From: Theobroma cacao
Taxonomy: Eukaryota > Streptophyta > Magnoliopsida > Malvales > Malvaceae
Reading direction: 5' to 3'
Assembly: GCF_000208745.1 (NCBI RefSeq)
Contig: NC_030851.1
Span: forward strand, 21,904,635 to 21,968,634
Length of the DNA stretch: 64,000 bases
Position numbers and translations under genes: made by a program. The notes under the pieces are model-generated. The model was given only the letters and a program-made list of their open reading frames with translations, did not search any database and had not been told where the DNA came from. Positions 1-11,517 of the stretch are shown here, piece after piece (position 1 is the first letter of the stretch; every line of letters starts with the position of its first letter).

Positions 1-426
1 AAAAATTATTTATGTATAGTTCTATAAAAATTATTTTATAAGAAAATGAAATATATTATCAAATATTTTTATTTAGTTTAATTAGCTAACTTTTCACTCG
101 AAATGAATGATTTAGATTACAAAAATTTATTTTTAATTGGTAGTGGATATTTTTCTACCATACGTTGTATCTTTATCAGGTTTCAAAATTTTTTGGTAAA
201 AGTGACCAAAATACCCCTATGTGGCGAAAATTTTATTTTGATTGTTTTCGATCTAAAATAGTTTATATTTTCTTAAAACTCGATATTTAACAACGATTGC
301 TCACAGGATAGACAAGAAACTGATTCGTTAGCCTAGCGGGGTTCTGATTGGCATTCCGGATAATGAGTGTCAATCGGGACGTCGCGGCGGTTGTCATGGG
401 CCCGAGTGAGGTTTCGGGTCGTGACA
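1..426 (+). repeat. 3' part of a long gypsy-type LTR
   Basis: The segment ends in GTGACA at 421-426. Its last 150 bases match, in opposite orientation, the first bases of the solo LTRs at 8127 and 40541: the same order of a GATTGCTCACAGGA-like block, a GGGGTTCTGATTGGCATT-like block, TAATGAGTGT and TTGTCATGGGCCCGAG. The left end lies outside the window, so length and target duplication cannot be judged. No primer-binding site follows base 426, so this is a 3' LTR or a solo LTR rather than a 5' LTR. Confidence 0.75.
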
Positions 427-1419
427 TCAAGACCAATTTCAGCCTCTTCTCCTCAGAGTCCAATCCCTGTCTTAGACAAGTCCTCATCAGAACCTTCCGT
501 TAGAAAGTCATCACCTCTCCGAGAACCTTCTCATTTTCCTCTAAACCTTTTATATGGCATTGAATCGTCACCCTCTGACACATCAGATGAATAGAAGCCC
601 ATTCCTTTGATGTTGACAAAAAGGGGGAGTAGAATGGTAGAACTAGGGATGCAGGAACCAATGAACAAAATTAAAAAAAAAATGTTAAGGTGGAGGAACC
701 AAAAACCTAGGAAAGAAAAGAAAGTAGAATCAAGAGCAAGAACTTAGAAAAATAGGAGATAGGAAGCAAAATAGTCTAGGGGCAATTTCGAAATATGTTT
801 TCATTAATTGCTATTTGTGCCATGGTGGCACTTGAACACTTAAGTTTAATTCTGTTGTTTATATGGTTGTGCGTGAAAAGTGAATGTTGAAATGTTTATG
901 TTGTTTAACTACTACAAATTGAAGTTTGCTGATATTTTGTTATCTTGGTATTTTTACTATCATGAACAAAATCTGCTGATGCTATGCTGATATTTATTTA
1001 CAAGCTGATAAATGATTTTCAATATGGCATTGAGAATAACTTCTGTTTATAAATAGATATAGATGCTGTGTATAGAATTTCAATTGAATCATGAAGGGAA
1101 TAGATAAAATCTGATGACTGTATGCTGTTGACAGAACTTTGCTGAATTCTTTATGAAAATCTGTCAACATTCATTACTATAAATCATTCCAGGTTTCTGC
1201 GCATGTTTATACACATATATAATCTAAGTGTACAATGTCATTCTCTCTATATGATAAGAATAAAATTTGTTGGAATAAAGTAAGCAAAATATGCACACAC
1301 TAAGAAGGAGCATATACTTAGGGGGAGCAATTCTCATTTTCTGCAGAAAACTAAAAAGAGTAAAAAGATACTATGCTGTTAATCAAGGAATGTTTTGTCA
1401 TCATCAAAAAGGGGGAGAT
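427..1419 (+). mobile_element. 3' internal end of a SIRE-like copia element
   Basis: This stretch leads into a polypurine tract and a copia LTR. It starts with a short Ser/Pro-rich open stretch ending at a stop near 592-594 and has no reverse transcriptase motif. Purine-rich GGGGGAG motifs occur at about 624-630, 1321-1327 and 1411-1417. Repeated purine tracts of this kind are, as I recall, usual downstream of pol in SIRE/Maximus elements. Which ORF the Ser/Pro-rich tail belongs to (end of pol or the env-like ORF) cannot be told from this piece. The rest holds no supportable gene. Confidence 0.5.
1406..1419 (+). other. polypurine tract of the SIRE-like copia element
   Basis: AAAAAGGGGGAGAT lies directly against the TGTTGG start of the LTR at 1420. 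This is the expected plus-strand primer position. Confidence 0.8.
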
Positions 1420-2492
1420 TGTTGGCTCCATTAGTTTTTGACGATAAAAAACATTCTCATTTATTTGTGTCTAATACCTTTACTTAAGTGTGTAGGAAAA
1501 TTAATATATGAAATTAATTAATTAACTCTTCAAAGAGTATATCAAAAGAAAAAGAGGGATAAAAATAACAAGATGCAACTGTCTAACAAGGCTGAAGCTT
1601 ATTGATGAAACAAGGAAGAATGTTGGTTGACCAAGTTTCAAATTGGAGGAATGATGGGCTGAAGAGTTTGAGAAACAGAACCAACTTAGTCGACCAAGTC
1701 AGTTGACTAACTGCTCTCTGCCAGAATCTGCAATTTGAAACAAAACCAACTTAGTCGACCAAGTCAATCGACTAAGAGTTCTCTGTCTGTAATTTGAACC
1801 AAAGCACTACAAGACAGATTAATGACTAGAACTCATCCTCAACTATTTTCGACAGACATCAAACTGCCAAACTGAAATCAGAGTTGCAGCTCCAAGTATA
1901 AAAGGGTCTTCCAATAATTGGAAACAAGTTTTTAGAAGCCTTGAATGAGATTTGGGCTATAGAAAGTTGAAAAACCAGAAAATCTTTACTGCACTTGTCT
2001 GCACTTAAACGCCTACTCTTTGCATTTGTATTTTGCACTCAATCTTGTATCAGTCAGATCAACCAGTGATCATATGTACTTTCTTTTACTACTCTTCTTG
2101 TATTCTTAGAATGAGGAAGTCACTCTAAGGGGTTATTCAAGCTTGGGATAGCTTGATTGTTGTAGGTTGTGGTTGAGCCTTTGAAAACCACTTTGGGTTT
2201 TAGTTGAGCCCGTGAAAAACTAGTGTAAAAGGTTTTGGCTGAGCCTTGAAAAGCCATTGTAAAGCTTGGTGAAAGCTTGTGAATTTCACCGAATCTTAGT
2301 GGATTTGTTGGGAAAATCCTTGGTTGGATAATCAAGGTAGTGGATGTAGGTCTTGAATCGAACCACTCTAAATTGCTGTGCATCTTGTACTATGTTTTCA
2401 TTTTCTTAAGTTTTGAAAATTAGTTTCCAATATTGTTAAGAGCCACATTGTGCTATTCGGCCCCTCTCTAGCACATATTATAGGGACCAACA
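1420..2492 (+). repeat. copia 3' LTR, SIRE/Maximus-like
   Basis: The segment begins TGTTGGCTCC and ends GACCAACA, giving TGTTG...CAACA termini typical of copia, and it follows a polypurine tract. It is 1073 bp long. Between 1684 and 1776 it carries a repeated CTTAGTCGAC / GTCGACTAAG-type dyad; the clearest has arms CTTAGTCGA (1750-1758) and TCGACTAAG (1768-1776). The bases after it are CTAAT, but the matching 5' target duplication is not in the window. The ORF on the opposite strand within it (2120-2383) shows no known domain and I do not call it. Confidence 0.8.
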
Positions 2493-3468
2493 CTAATAAA
2501 ATTTATCTTAATAGATAACTTATGGAACTATTCCAAAATACTTTTTCAGGATTTTAGGAGGCTTTTTTGGCTGTCAAAAAAATTCAAAATCGTCACCTTT
2601 ATTTGTAGAGGTAGTTTCGCTTTTGTCTTTCTTTTGAAGCTATTTGGTAGCATAAAATCAGGAATTTAATTCCCAATTAAAATTTTTTGATTGAAAACTT
2701 ATGGAGCAATTCCATAGTAATTTTTTAAGATTTTTAGAAATGTTTTTGGCAATCAAAAAATAAAAAAAACTGTGGCTTGCTATTGTAGAGGCAGCAACTA
2801 TTTTGACTCCACCAACTCAGGTTTATGAAGTTTAATTCTAGGATTAAAATCCTTAAAATTGTTGGCAATAATTTGGATAATTTTTTTATGGAACCTTTCC
2901 ATAAAAAAATCCTCAGCCAATTGGTGCAACTAATTGCACAAATTTAGGCCTTTCTTGGTTGACAAGTTATACAAAATCGTGATTGTCACTACTACAAACA
3001 ACAGCTGTTTCAGCCAAGTTTTGGTAGATTTACCTCCACCATCATCCACACATAATCAACCATCTTGGAATATTTCTAATGCGTATTGATCCCTTAATTT
3101 TCCAAAATTTTATAAGGCACTTAACCTATTTAAAAGCTGAAAGCTAGATCTTTGTAAAAGTTGAGAAGAATCAGATTCTCCCATAAATAACACACCATAA
3201 TGTCAACGGATTACCACTTTAATTGCAGAATTCATTTGTACATCTTATACACTATCTAATCTTCAAATATTTGAGAATAAAATGAGATTAGTATGGCAAG
3301 AAGTAAGATTTTAAAATTCACGACAAAATTTGCCCAAAAATAAAAATAACTAGAACATATTGTAAATACTTCTTTGTTTTCTACAAAAATCGTACACCTC
3401 ATGACCTTTTCAAACAAGGCATTGAACAATTGTTAGACATCTTAATGTGATAAAATCAATCCATGGAT
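2493..3468 (-). mobile_element. 5' untranslated part of a minus-strand copia element, truncated
   Basis: This lies directly downstream, in minus orientation, of a primer site and LTR. No coding motif is visible. It holds degenerate repeats of a module with a TTATGGA(A/G)C..TTCCA core (about 2519, 2699 and 2888), similar in style to the 180-bp repeats in the 5' region of the related element at 22461. It is cut off abruptly by the end of the SIRE-like LTR at 2492. Confidence 0.45.
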
Positions 3469-3481
3469 GGCTCTGATACCA
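3469..3481 (-). other. primer-binding site (initiator tRNA-Met type)
   Basis: On the minus strand this reads TGGTATCAGAGCC, complementary to the 3' end of initiator tRNA-Met. It sits one base from the LTR end at 3483, which fixes the orientation of this copia fragment. Confidence 0.85.
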
Positions 3482-3482
3482 C

Positions 3483-5326
3483 TATTGAGTTTGGCAATGG
3501 ACGGCATGCTCAAAATTATGCAGCGGAAAGAAAATTAAAAACGTTGAAAACAAAACATACCTCTACCCACGAATCACCATAATGATATTTTAACACATAG
3601 AATGGCATACAAATCATAAAATCAGAAGCTGACGTTGCCAATGTTCTTCTAATCGAAATAGCAATCTCCTCAATGCAACCCGGGAACACCTCAAGAAGCA
3701 AGAACACTAGCCAATCAAGCTTTGGGCCTCCAACAATAGTACACATGATTTCACTTGAACCTTTCAGCAAAGGATAAAGATTTTAGCTATGCTTTTATGC
3801 TAGCAAAAGAGGACAATGTTTGTCCCTTTCCACTTTTCACAAGGATGGTTAAATCACACATTTGAAAATTTGCTTCAAAAACAATTTCTTCTTTACAAAG
3901 TAGGTGATGGCATACAAGTAGATAACTCTTTTTTTTTTCTATTCTAACAACTCATTTTCTTCATCTCGGGAAAAATAGTTAAATGTGATTTATATAGCTA
4001 GGTTAGAATTAACTTTAATTTTGCAATAAGGCCCTCCAAATTATAACACATTACAATATAGGTCCATGACTTAATTAAACTATCTTAATTAAGCCCAATG
4101 GAAATTAAATTGAAATAATTTCCTTTATATTATTGTAATTTCTGCATTATAATTATAACTAATTATATATTATACTGAAAATGTAATTAAACTCTTTTTA
4201 ATTAAGTTCATAGAAGTTAATTACCTAGCATGTGATTTAAGTCTAACTTAAATCATCATTCTCCTAATTTAATTCAATTGCAATCATTGTGTATGTCCTA
4301 TTAGGTTCCTAAAATGTTGGCAATGGAATTGATTAATGACTTAATTGATTAATATATGTTTCAATCAACTAATTTATAATCAATTTCATGAACCAATATT
4401 GGCATCTAGCAATGCTTTATGGCCACCTAATTGTCAGGAGAGTCAAAGGATTCTTTGACAACCATTTAGTGTGCAGTCTATCAGTATAATTCATTCCCTC
4501 ATCATATATCTCAGAGATGATAAGAGTTTGGTATAGTGTTTACTCTTATTGACCTCCATATTCATTCTTGCAGCTATAGCGTTAGCTTTATAGAGACTTA
4601 TGAAACCTTTTCAAAATCTCCAAGTTGCCTTGGCCAAGTGCTTCAATAAGCTAATGTTAACCAAGAACTGATAGGATATGTCCTTTAAAAACACTTGAGC
4701 TGATGATTCCCATCTTGAGCATTTATTTGCCTTCACATGCTTCATACTATACCCAAAAGCATCATGTTTAGGCATCCTTGGTTAGGCACCTATAGGAATG
4801 AAATTAAAGCATAGCACTCCACATATAAGATAACTTGATGTCTCAATTCTATGGAGTATTTACATGAGTAAGAGATAAGAAGTGTTGCATAGACACTAGA
4901 GTGTATTACTAACTGTACTTCTCATAGCAAGTCATGTTCAGTGAACTTGCTCTCCTAAACAAGCACCTACATTCTAGTTCTAAGTATCTCTATACTTCAA
5001 TCTATGAGATCAATTACTTACTTCCAAAGTAAGAAACGTAGAATGTACAAGTCTTTAAGCATTATTGATGTATAGCCTCAATGATTCATTGACCAAGAAC
5101 ATTTTGAGATTATGCTTTGATGCATCGGGATCTCATAGCTGCACATTATAGTTCCCTGACAAGGCATATTAATCTCATGGATTTTATCTAATTAGACTTA
5201 TAACTCATTATAATTAATGTCTTATTGATGATGAAAAACCTTTAATCATTCAATATGAATGATATCATTACATGATTGGAACTAAGCCTTGACCAATTTC
5301 AATTGGCTGCAAGGCTCATCCCAATA
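3483..5326 (-). repeat. copia 5' LTR (minus strand), same family as 20373-22446
   Basis: Read on the minus strand the LTR starts TATTGGGATGAG (the family start is TGTTGGGATGAG) and ends against the primer site at 3481. The first 90 bases match the LTR at 20373 closely, including GCAGCCAATTG and the block leading to AATGATTAAAGG. A TATA-like motif lies at about 3989-3996. Terminal TG/CA are altered to TA on both ends. Length is 1844 bp against about 2075 bp for the intact pair, so there are internal deletions. Short ORFs inside it are shadows. Confidence 0.8.
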
Positions 5327-5354
5327 ATAACTCCACTCCCATGATGCCATTACG

Positions 5355-6690
5355 TGTTAGAATGAGCTTTACAGCCAATTGAGATAGGTCAAGGCTTAGT
5401 TTCAGACATGCAATCATATCATTTACATTGAATGATTAGAGGTTTTCATTCATTAATAAGGCATCAATTATAAAGGTTATAAGTCTATTGGATGAAGTCC
5501 ATGAGATTAATATGCCTTTCAAGGGAATTGTAATGGGTTATAATTATGAGATCCCTATGCATCATAATCTCTAAATGTTCTTGGTCGATGTATCATTAAG
5601 ATTGGACATCAATGATGCTTAGAGACTAGTGCATTCTATGTTCCTAACTTGGGAATTAAGCAACCAATCTCATAGATTAAAGTATAGAGATACTTGAAAT
5701 TAGAATGTAGGTGCTTGTTCCATGAACAAGTTCACTGAACATGACCTGACATCATAAATGCATTTGTTATCTCACTCTAGTGTCTATGCAAATGTTTTTC
5801 ACGTGTCACTTGTGTAAATACTACTTAGACTTGAGACACTAGGTTGTTTGATCATATCCCTACGAGTCCTACCAAGGATGCCAAAATAGGATATGGATGG
5901 TTGTAGCATGAAGCATGTGAAGACAAATGAGTGGTCAAGAAAGGAATCACCAACCCAAATGATTTAGGGGACATATCCTAACAGTTCTTCGTTGATATTA
6001 GCTTGTTGAAGTCCTTGGCCAAGGCGACTTGGAGATTATGAAAAAGAATTTCACAAGTCTTTATAAAGCTCATGATCTAACTTCAAAAATGAATATGGAG
6101 ATCGATACGAGTAGACACTAGACCATCTTTTTATCATTTCCAGGATATATGATGAAGGAATGAATTACACTAATAGATTGTACATTGAAAGGTTGTCAAA
6201 GAACCCTTTGACTCTCTTAACAATTAGATGGCCATAATGCATTGCTAGATGCCAATCTTGGTCTATGGAATTGAATTAATTAATTTAATAAAAATTATAA
6301 TTCAATTAGGAACTTAATGGGTCACACACACGAAGTTGCATGATGAATTAAATCAGGAATGTGATGATTTAAGTCCAACTTAAATCATACACTAGGTTTT
6401 TAACTTCTAAGGACTTAATTAAAATAGTTTATTTAAGTATAAGGCTAATATTATATTTAGTTATAATATTAAAACCTTAATTTCAATCGAATAAAATAAA
6501 TTTAATTTAATTTTAATTTACAATGACTTAATTAAAAAGGTTTAATTAAGTGTTGGGTAAATATTATAAAGGGTTATAATACTGAGGCCTTATTTGTAAA
6601 TTATGAAGTAAATTAACCTAGATATAAATATCACTTTTTAGGTACTCCTCATAATAGAAGTGAAAAACACAAGTTATGTTTTTAATTGTC
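5355..6690 (+). repeat. copia LTR fragment (plus strand), 3' truncated
   Basis: The segment begins TGTTAGAATGAGC and follows the same order of blocks as the LTR at 20373: CAGCCAATTGAG, TGAATGATTAGAGG, AAGTATAGAGATACTTG, GTAGGTGCTTG, and a TATA box TATAAATA at 6623-6630. It stops about 70 bp after the TATA box, where Athila-like gag sequence begins. Only 28 bp separate it from the inverted LTR at 3483-5326. The exact right breakpoint is uncertain by a few tens of bases. Confidence 0.75.
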
Positions 6691-7095
6691 AAAAAACTAA
6701 GTTGGCAAGGACTTTTGAGCAAAATCATCCCATGTTGTTATTGATCTAATGGGAAGCGTATTCAGCCATGCTTTAGCTTTATCCCTTAATGAGAAATGAA
6801 AAAGCCTAAAATGAATTGCATCATCTTTGATGCCATTGTGTTTGAACGTATCACAAATTGTCAAAAAGTTTGATATATAGCCATTTAGATCATCATTTAG
6901 AAAGCCCCTAAACTAGACTAAAGTTTGAATCATGGTGATGATAGCCAGCTTGATTTCAAAATTGTTTGCTTGAATAGATGGCCTTCGAATGTTCAATGAA
7001 ATGTCTTGTACTAAAAGAACAACACAATCCCTTAAGCAATGATTTTTAGCTGCTACGCGCTCTTGGATTTGCTGTTCACCCTGTTGATCATCCAT
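6691..7095 (-). pseudogene. gag: Athila-like Ty3/gypsy gag, N-terminal fragment
   Basis: On the minus strand the translation runs from an ATG at 7093-7095 through IRRPSIQANNFEIKLA and, after a stop near 6913, through FLTICDTFKHNGIKDDAI, FSLRDKAKAWLN and a TTWDDFAQK-like end. That order (N-terminal NNFE block, FLEICDTFK, FSLRDKAK.WL, TTWE..AQKF) is what I recall for the gag of Athila and related gypsy elements, the structural capsid protein. A full gag is several hundred residues, so this is the first 130 or so. It is cut at the left by the copia LTR. The primer site and LTR expected upstream are present in the right order and orientation. Confidence 0.75.
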
Positions 7096-7301
7096 TCTAT
7101 TTATTACAACAAAACCTTGTTGATTTTCTCGTCAAAGTCTGAGGAATGTTATTTCAATATTTGGATCACAAGACATAATCTCCAAGTTGTTTACTATTCT
7201 CATACAACGGCTGAACACACTTGCAAAACAAATAAATAAAACTTAAATTAAGACTAATCTATAAAATTTTAATATTAGCAAATAATAAAGAAAATAAAAT
7301 T
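7096..7301 (-). mobile_element. leader between Athila-like primer site and gag
   Basis: This is a short untranslated leader between the primer site (7302-7317) and the gag start codon at 7095. I see no coding motif. The small ORF on the plus strand at 7039-7239 is a shadow. Confidence 0.5.
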
Positions 7302-7317
7302 CTTGACAACAGCACCA
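7302..7317 (-). other. primer-binding site, tRNA-Asp-like (Athila type), degenerate
   Basis: On the minus strand this reads TGGTGCTGTTGTCAAG. It resembles the TGGCGCCGTTGCCGGGG site used by Athila elements, with C to T and G to A changes. It lies six bases inside the LTR boundary at 7324 and upstream of gag. Confidence 0.6.
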
Positions 7318-7323
7318 AAAACT

Positions 7324-8126
7324 TGTTGTCGAATTTTACACATGCAAGTATACGTATCAAACAAGTAATATAGATAGTAAGTCCAAATTATCATTCCCAT
7401 AGGGATTTGTTTCTAAAGTTTCAATAAGTACAACAATTGTATAACAAATTAATCTTATTTAAGCAATTTGAAAATTGAAAAGCTAATCAAAAATGAAATT
7501 AAAATAAACACTAAATTAACCAGCAAAAAGTAAATATGTTGAGCAAAGATTTAGATTAAAGACCTAAGATTATGAGTGTATTCAACATTTCATCTGATAC
7601 CAGCTTCTCTTGTTATTTATCTTTCTTGGGTGATTTTTCTAACCTCGAATTCGAAGCTATGGACAAGTCTCCATTGAGATGCTTGCACAACGACCAAACT
7701 TAATTAGTTCACTATATATCTATAGAAATCAATTAAATTAAGTTCATTAAGCAAATGTCTTAATTTGGCTATGTATAGCAATTGGCATATGTCTACTCGA
7801 ATCGCGAATTAGATCACTTAAGTGACGTGAACATACACTACTCAAATCTTAGTCCAGCATAAAATATCTTTGTCAAGTTTCAATTAGATTTGCTAATAAA
7901 TTAAATGTTGATTAGACAATTAAAGGCATTAAGAACATATTTGAATAACTAAAACAATACCCATTCATGATAAATATTTGACAAACAATTATTCAGACTA
8001 CATGTTGAAATCCACCACAATCCTAGAAAAGCAAATTAGTTCATGTTATCCAAATAAAACAATATCCAAAGAAATTCAACCATGAATTCAAAACAAGAAA
8101 ATAAGTATAACACAAAAGATAGAAAT
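7324..8126 (-). repeat. Athila-like LTR, first piece (interrupted by solo LTR)
   Basis: The LTR starts (plus strand) TGTTGTCGAATTTTACACAT next to the primer site and runs to 8126, where a solo LTR with a perfect 5-bp duplication interrupts it. It resumes at 11105. There is no coding sequence. The region 7560-8030 is AT-rich without recognisable signals. Confidence 0.65.
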
Positions 8127-11104
8127 TGTGATGACCAGGTACTCCCCTCGAGCTCGTGACAATCGCCGTTGTGTCCTGATCGACACTCATTACCCAAAAT
8201 GTCAATTGGAACCTCGCAAGGCTTTAATATCAATTTCTCATTTTTCCTATCAGTAACCGTTGCCAAATATCATGTTCTAAAAGATTTTAGGCTATTTCCA
8301 GCTTAAATCAGTAAAAACAATTATTTCTGTCTCACAATGGCATTTTGGTCATTTTTCCTCAAAAATCTCGAAACCAGCTAAAAATGTAATATGCAAGTGG
8401 AAAACACGTATTTCATAATCAAAAATAAGTTTAGATGTCTAAAACATTCATTTAAAGTGAAACTATAACTATTTGAATATAATAAAAATATTCTATTTTC
8501 TTATAAATAATATTTATAGAGTTTCCGGTAAATAATTTTTATAGCATAAAAGCTAAATAAATTCATACATACTGTAATACAAATAACCAAAGCATAAGAT
8601 TTAATTTACAGTGACACGTGGGCCCACGAACGACTAAAAGTATCAAAAACGGTAAACTTACAGTTTTTTAGGATGCAAGTCCAACTATAGCCCTCAACGA
8701 AATGAGCTATTTACCGACTATCCTGAGCCTGAAATGGGTAGAAAGGAGGGTGGTGAGATTATATAATCCTAATGAGTAAAAAAATTCCATCTAAAATATC
8801 TAAAGCTGAGTAAATGGAGATAGATAAAATAGTTTAACATACTGTAATTCATCACCTTTCAACTCATTTCAACCAAATAAAATCAATTCACATAAATCGA
8901 GTAATCAACATGGCTTATGAATTTCTTAAAACTTTGGCTCATGCCAAAATCATTCTCATACTCAGTTATCAAGGATACCTTGGTCGACGGCTATCCCAAC
9001 CGAGTCCGCCAAGGTTGTTAAAAGTTATGTACTCATAAATCATGTTTTTATTTTGAAAACATAGTCGTTCCTTGGCATTGGCTGAGTTCATCCTCACGTG
9101 GTGTTTGGCGTGAAGTGAACTCTAAAGTGTTAACCTCAAGAGTTATCCATCCGCGCCTCTCATACTGAGGTATGAATATAAAAGGGTTACTGTGCCCCTT
9201 CTAATAGGCTGGTCCACGGAACCCGTCCATTGCAGCGACTAATCAATAACCTACCAATTCAATAAAATTTAACAGCATGACATGGCAATTTTATCATTAT
9301 CCAGCCTATCAAGGCAAACAATAGTTTATACATTTTCAACACGAATACCAATTCAGCCATTCATGCCAATATTGCCATAAGCCAATCAATTAGAACCATA
9401 AATTCATAATACATCAAATGGTCTCCAATTATTCTATTTTCAAAGCCATCATTTAATTTCAAGACAATTTATAAAATCATTTCATTTAAACACATTTTGT
9501 TTATAAAACATAAAGATTTACCATTTAAACTCATTTTCTATAAAATCTCAAAATCAAATAAAAACCACTTTAGATAATTAAGACGATAGTAAGGTTACTC
9601 ACTATTTCGGGAGTCGAATTTTGAGTACTCCGATTCTTGATCCTCGGGTACTATCTATTTACTTTTGCTAGAATGCTCACCACCTAGACATAATGCACAA
9701 TAAGCCATTTACTAAATTTGTGCTAAATTGTTATAAAACCAACTCAGGCTTTATACTAATGCATGAAATGGGATGTGAAATACTCGGGTAACTATCTAAA
9801 TACGGTGTTCAATATAAATTCAATTATGTACCTAAATAAAATGGTATTGGCCTAATTTGATCTATCACTCGATTAATTGGCCAATATGTCCAATTTAACT
9901 TCAATTAACTCCATTTTTCTCCCAATACTCCAAATCATCAAACACAAATTAAATAACTTGAAATATGGCAAAATTATCCTCACATTTTTCTCTTGAAAAA
10001 TTCGGCCATGGTGGGTGCATCAACACTATAATTTTTCCTAGTTGATTCTAACACCATAAATCACTAATTCCAAACCAAATCACTTGAAATAAATCAAAAT
10101 CATCCTCAATAATCCACATGGAGAATTTGGCCAATGATGGGTGATGGAAGAACATGAATTTTTCTTGCTTGATTTTCATGCTGCACATCACCAATCAACT
10201 AAAAACACTAAAACACATTGAAATCTAACCAAATCAAGCATCAAAACCTCTCTCTAAGTGTTCAGCCAGCAAGATACCCATCATGAAATCATGTGATTCA
10301 ACCATGGAAAATGCAAAAGAATGCATGGCAAAGGTAGATCACAAGTCAAAATCAAGAAATTTTACCTTTGATTGCTTGATTACTTGAAATCCACCAATTT
10401 TCTCTTGAATTTTCACCCTAGGGTTCTTGTTCTTTCTTTTCTTCCTTTGTTCTTGCTTTGGCCGGCCATATGAAGAGAAATGGACTGATTTTGTGCAGAT
10501 TTTTAAGCCAAATAATAAATGGATGAAAATTTGACACATGTCACGATTCCATTGGTCCATGTGTCATACTTACCCATTAAGCAATCTCTCTCCACCACTT
10601 GAATTTTCTCAATTATCCATGATAATATTGGGTAAAATCCATGTGCTGGACAAGTGTTGGGTGGTGTAAAATTACAATTTTTCCCCTGGGGTGGCAAAAT
10701 GACTATTTTGCCCTTATGCTCAAAAAATGCCGGAATTAAAATTTTTCACTTCTCAAACTCAAATTATGTTCTAAATAGTAAATCTTGATCAAAAACTTCT
10801 TCCAACATTCCAATTTTAACCTTGGGTGGCAAAATGACCATTTTGCCCTTAGGTCATGAAAATTCCAATTTGACTCCAAATCGGTCCTCGAACTCCGAAT
10901 CATAATTTTAAGTCATTCAGGGGTTTTAAAATTCTCAATTTCATCTTAAAATCTCTATTTGGACTAGTTCGAGGCTTAAATCAAGTTAATTGTACCATTT
11001 GGTACATTGCTGTCTTTTAAAGATTTTCGAGGTACCCAAGTAAGCAACCATGCATTCTTATGTAGGAATGGTATAATAAACATATTGTAGAGCCGAGCTT
11101 GACA
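8127..11104 (-). mobile_element. solo LTR, long gypsy-type, with 5-bp TSD
   Basis: The plus strand begins TGTGATGACC and ends GCTTGACA, giving TG...CA termini. It is flanked by the direct duplication GAAAT at 8122-8126 and 11105-11109. Length is 2978 bp. Block order matches the solo LTR at 40541-43490 throughout (ACTCATTACCCAAAATG, GGATACCTTGG, the GTGCCCCT..TAATAGGC block, the repeated TTTTGCCC motifs near the end). No internal domain is present, so it is a product of LTR-LTR recombination. Its sense strand is minus, judged by the same family at 1-426, which has a GTGACA end on the plus strand. ORFs within it are not convincing genes. Confidence 0.9.
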
Positions 11105-11517
11105 GAAATAAACTAATGTTGAAGCTTATTTAATCTCAAATCTCTTACAATTGCTCTTGATTTCTTGCTTGATTCTTAGCTCCAATTCTCCAAAAAAGTT
11201 TCTTCCATCCTCTACTCTGAATGCTCTCAAAAAGTCCCTTAAATATGTGCAAGGTGCCTTACTTTCTAATTTTTCATCAAAATTTTATTTTTTGAAATTG
11301 GAGTGGCGTTGTGGCCATAACTTCTTGGTGCCATGACATTGTGGCAAGCATTGGTAGTGTCGTGGTGCTTTGCTCTTGGACATTTGTATGGTGCACCTCA
11401 CCAACTCAATGTCGCAGCCACAATCCTCACAACGCTGCAACGGTAGCTCTTTAAGTACCACGACCATGAGTAACTCAAAGCCGCTATAATACTTGGTACT
11501 TTGATATGGTGGCTAAT
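11105..11517 (-). repeat. Athila-like LTR, second piece
   Basis: This continues the LTR interrupted at 8126. It is rich in degenerate GTGGC / GCCAC dyads (for example GTTGTGGCCA near 11311, GCAGCCACAATC near 11413, ACCACGACC near 11458), and the same wording resumes at 13659 (GCCACGACC). Short ORFs on both strands here come from these repeats. Confidence 0.45.
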
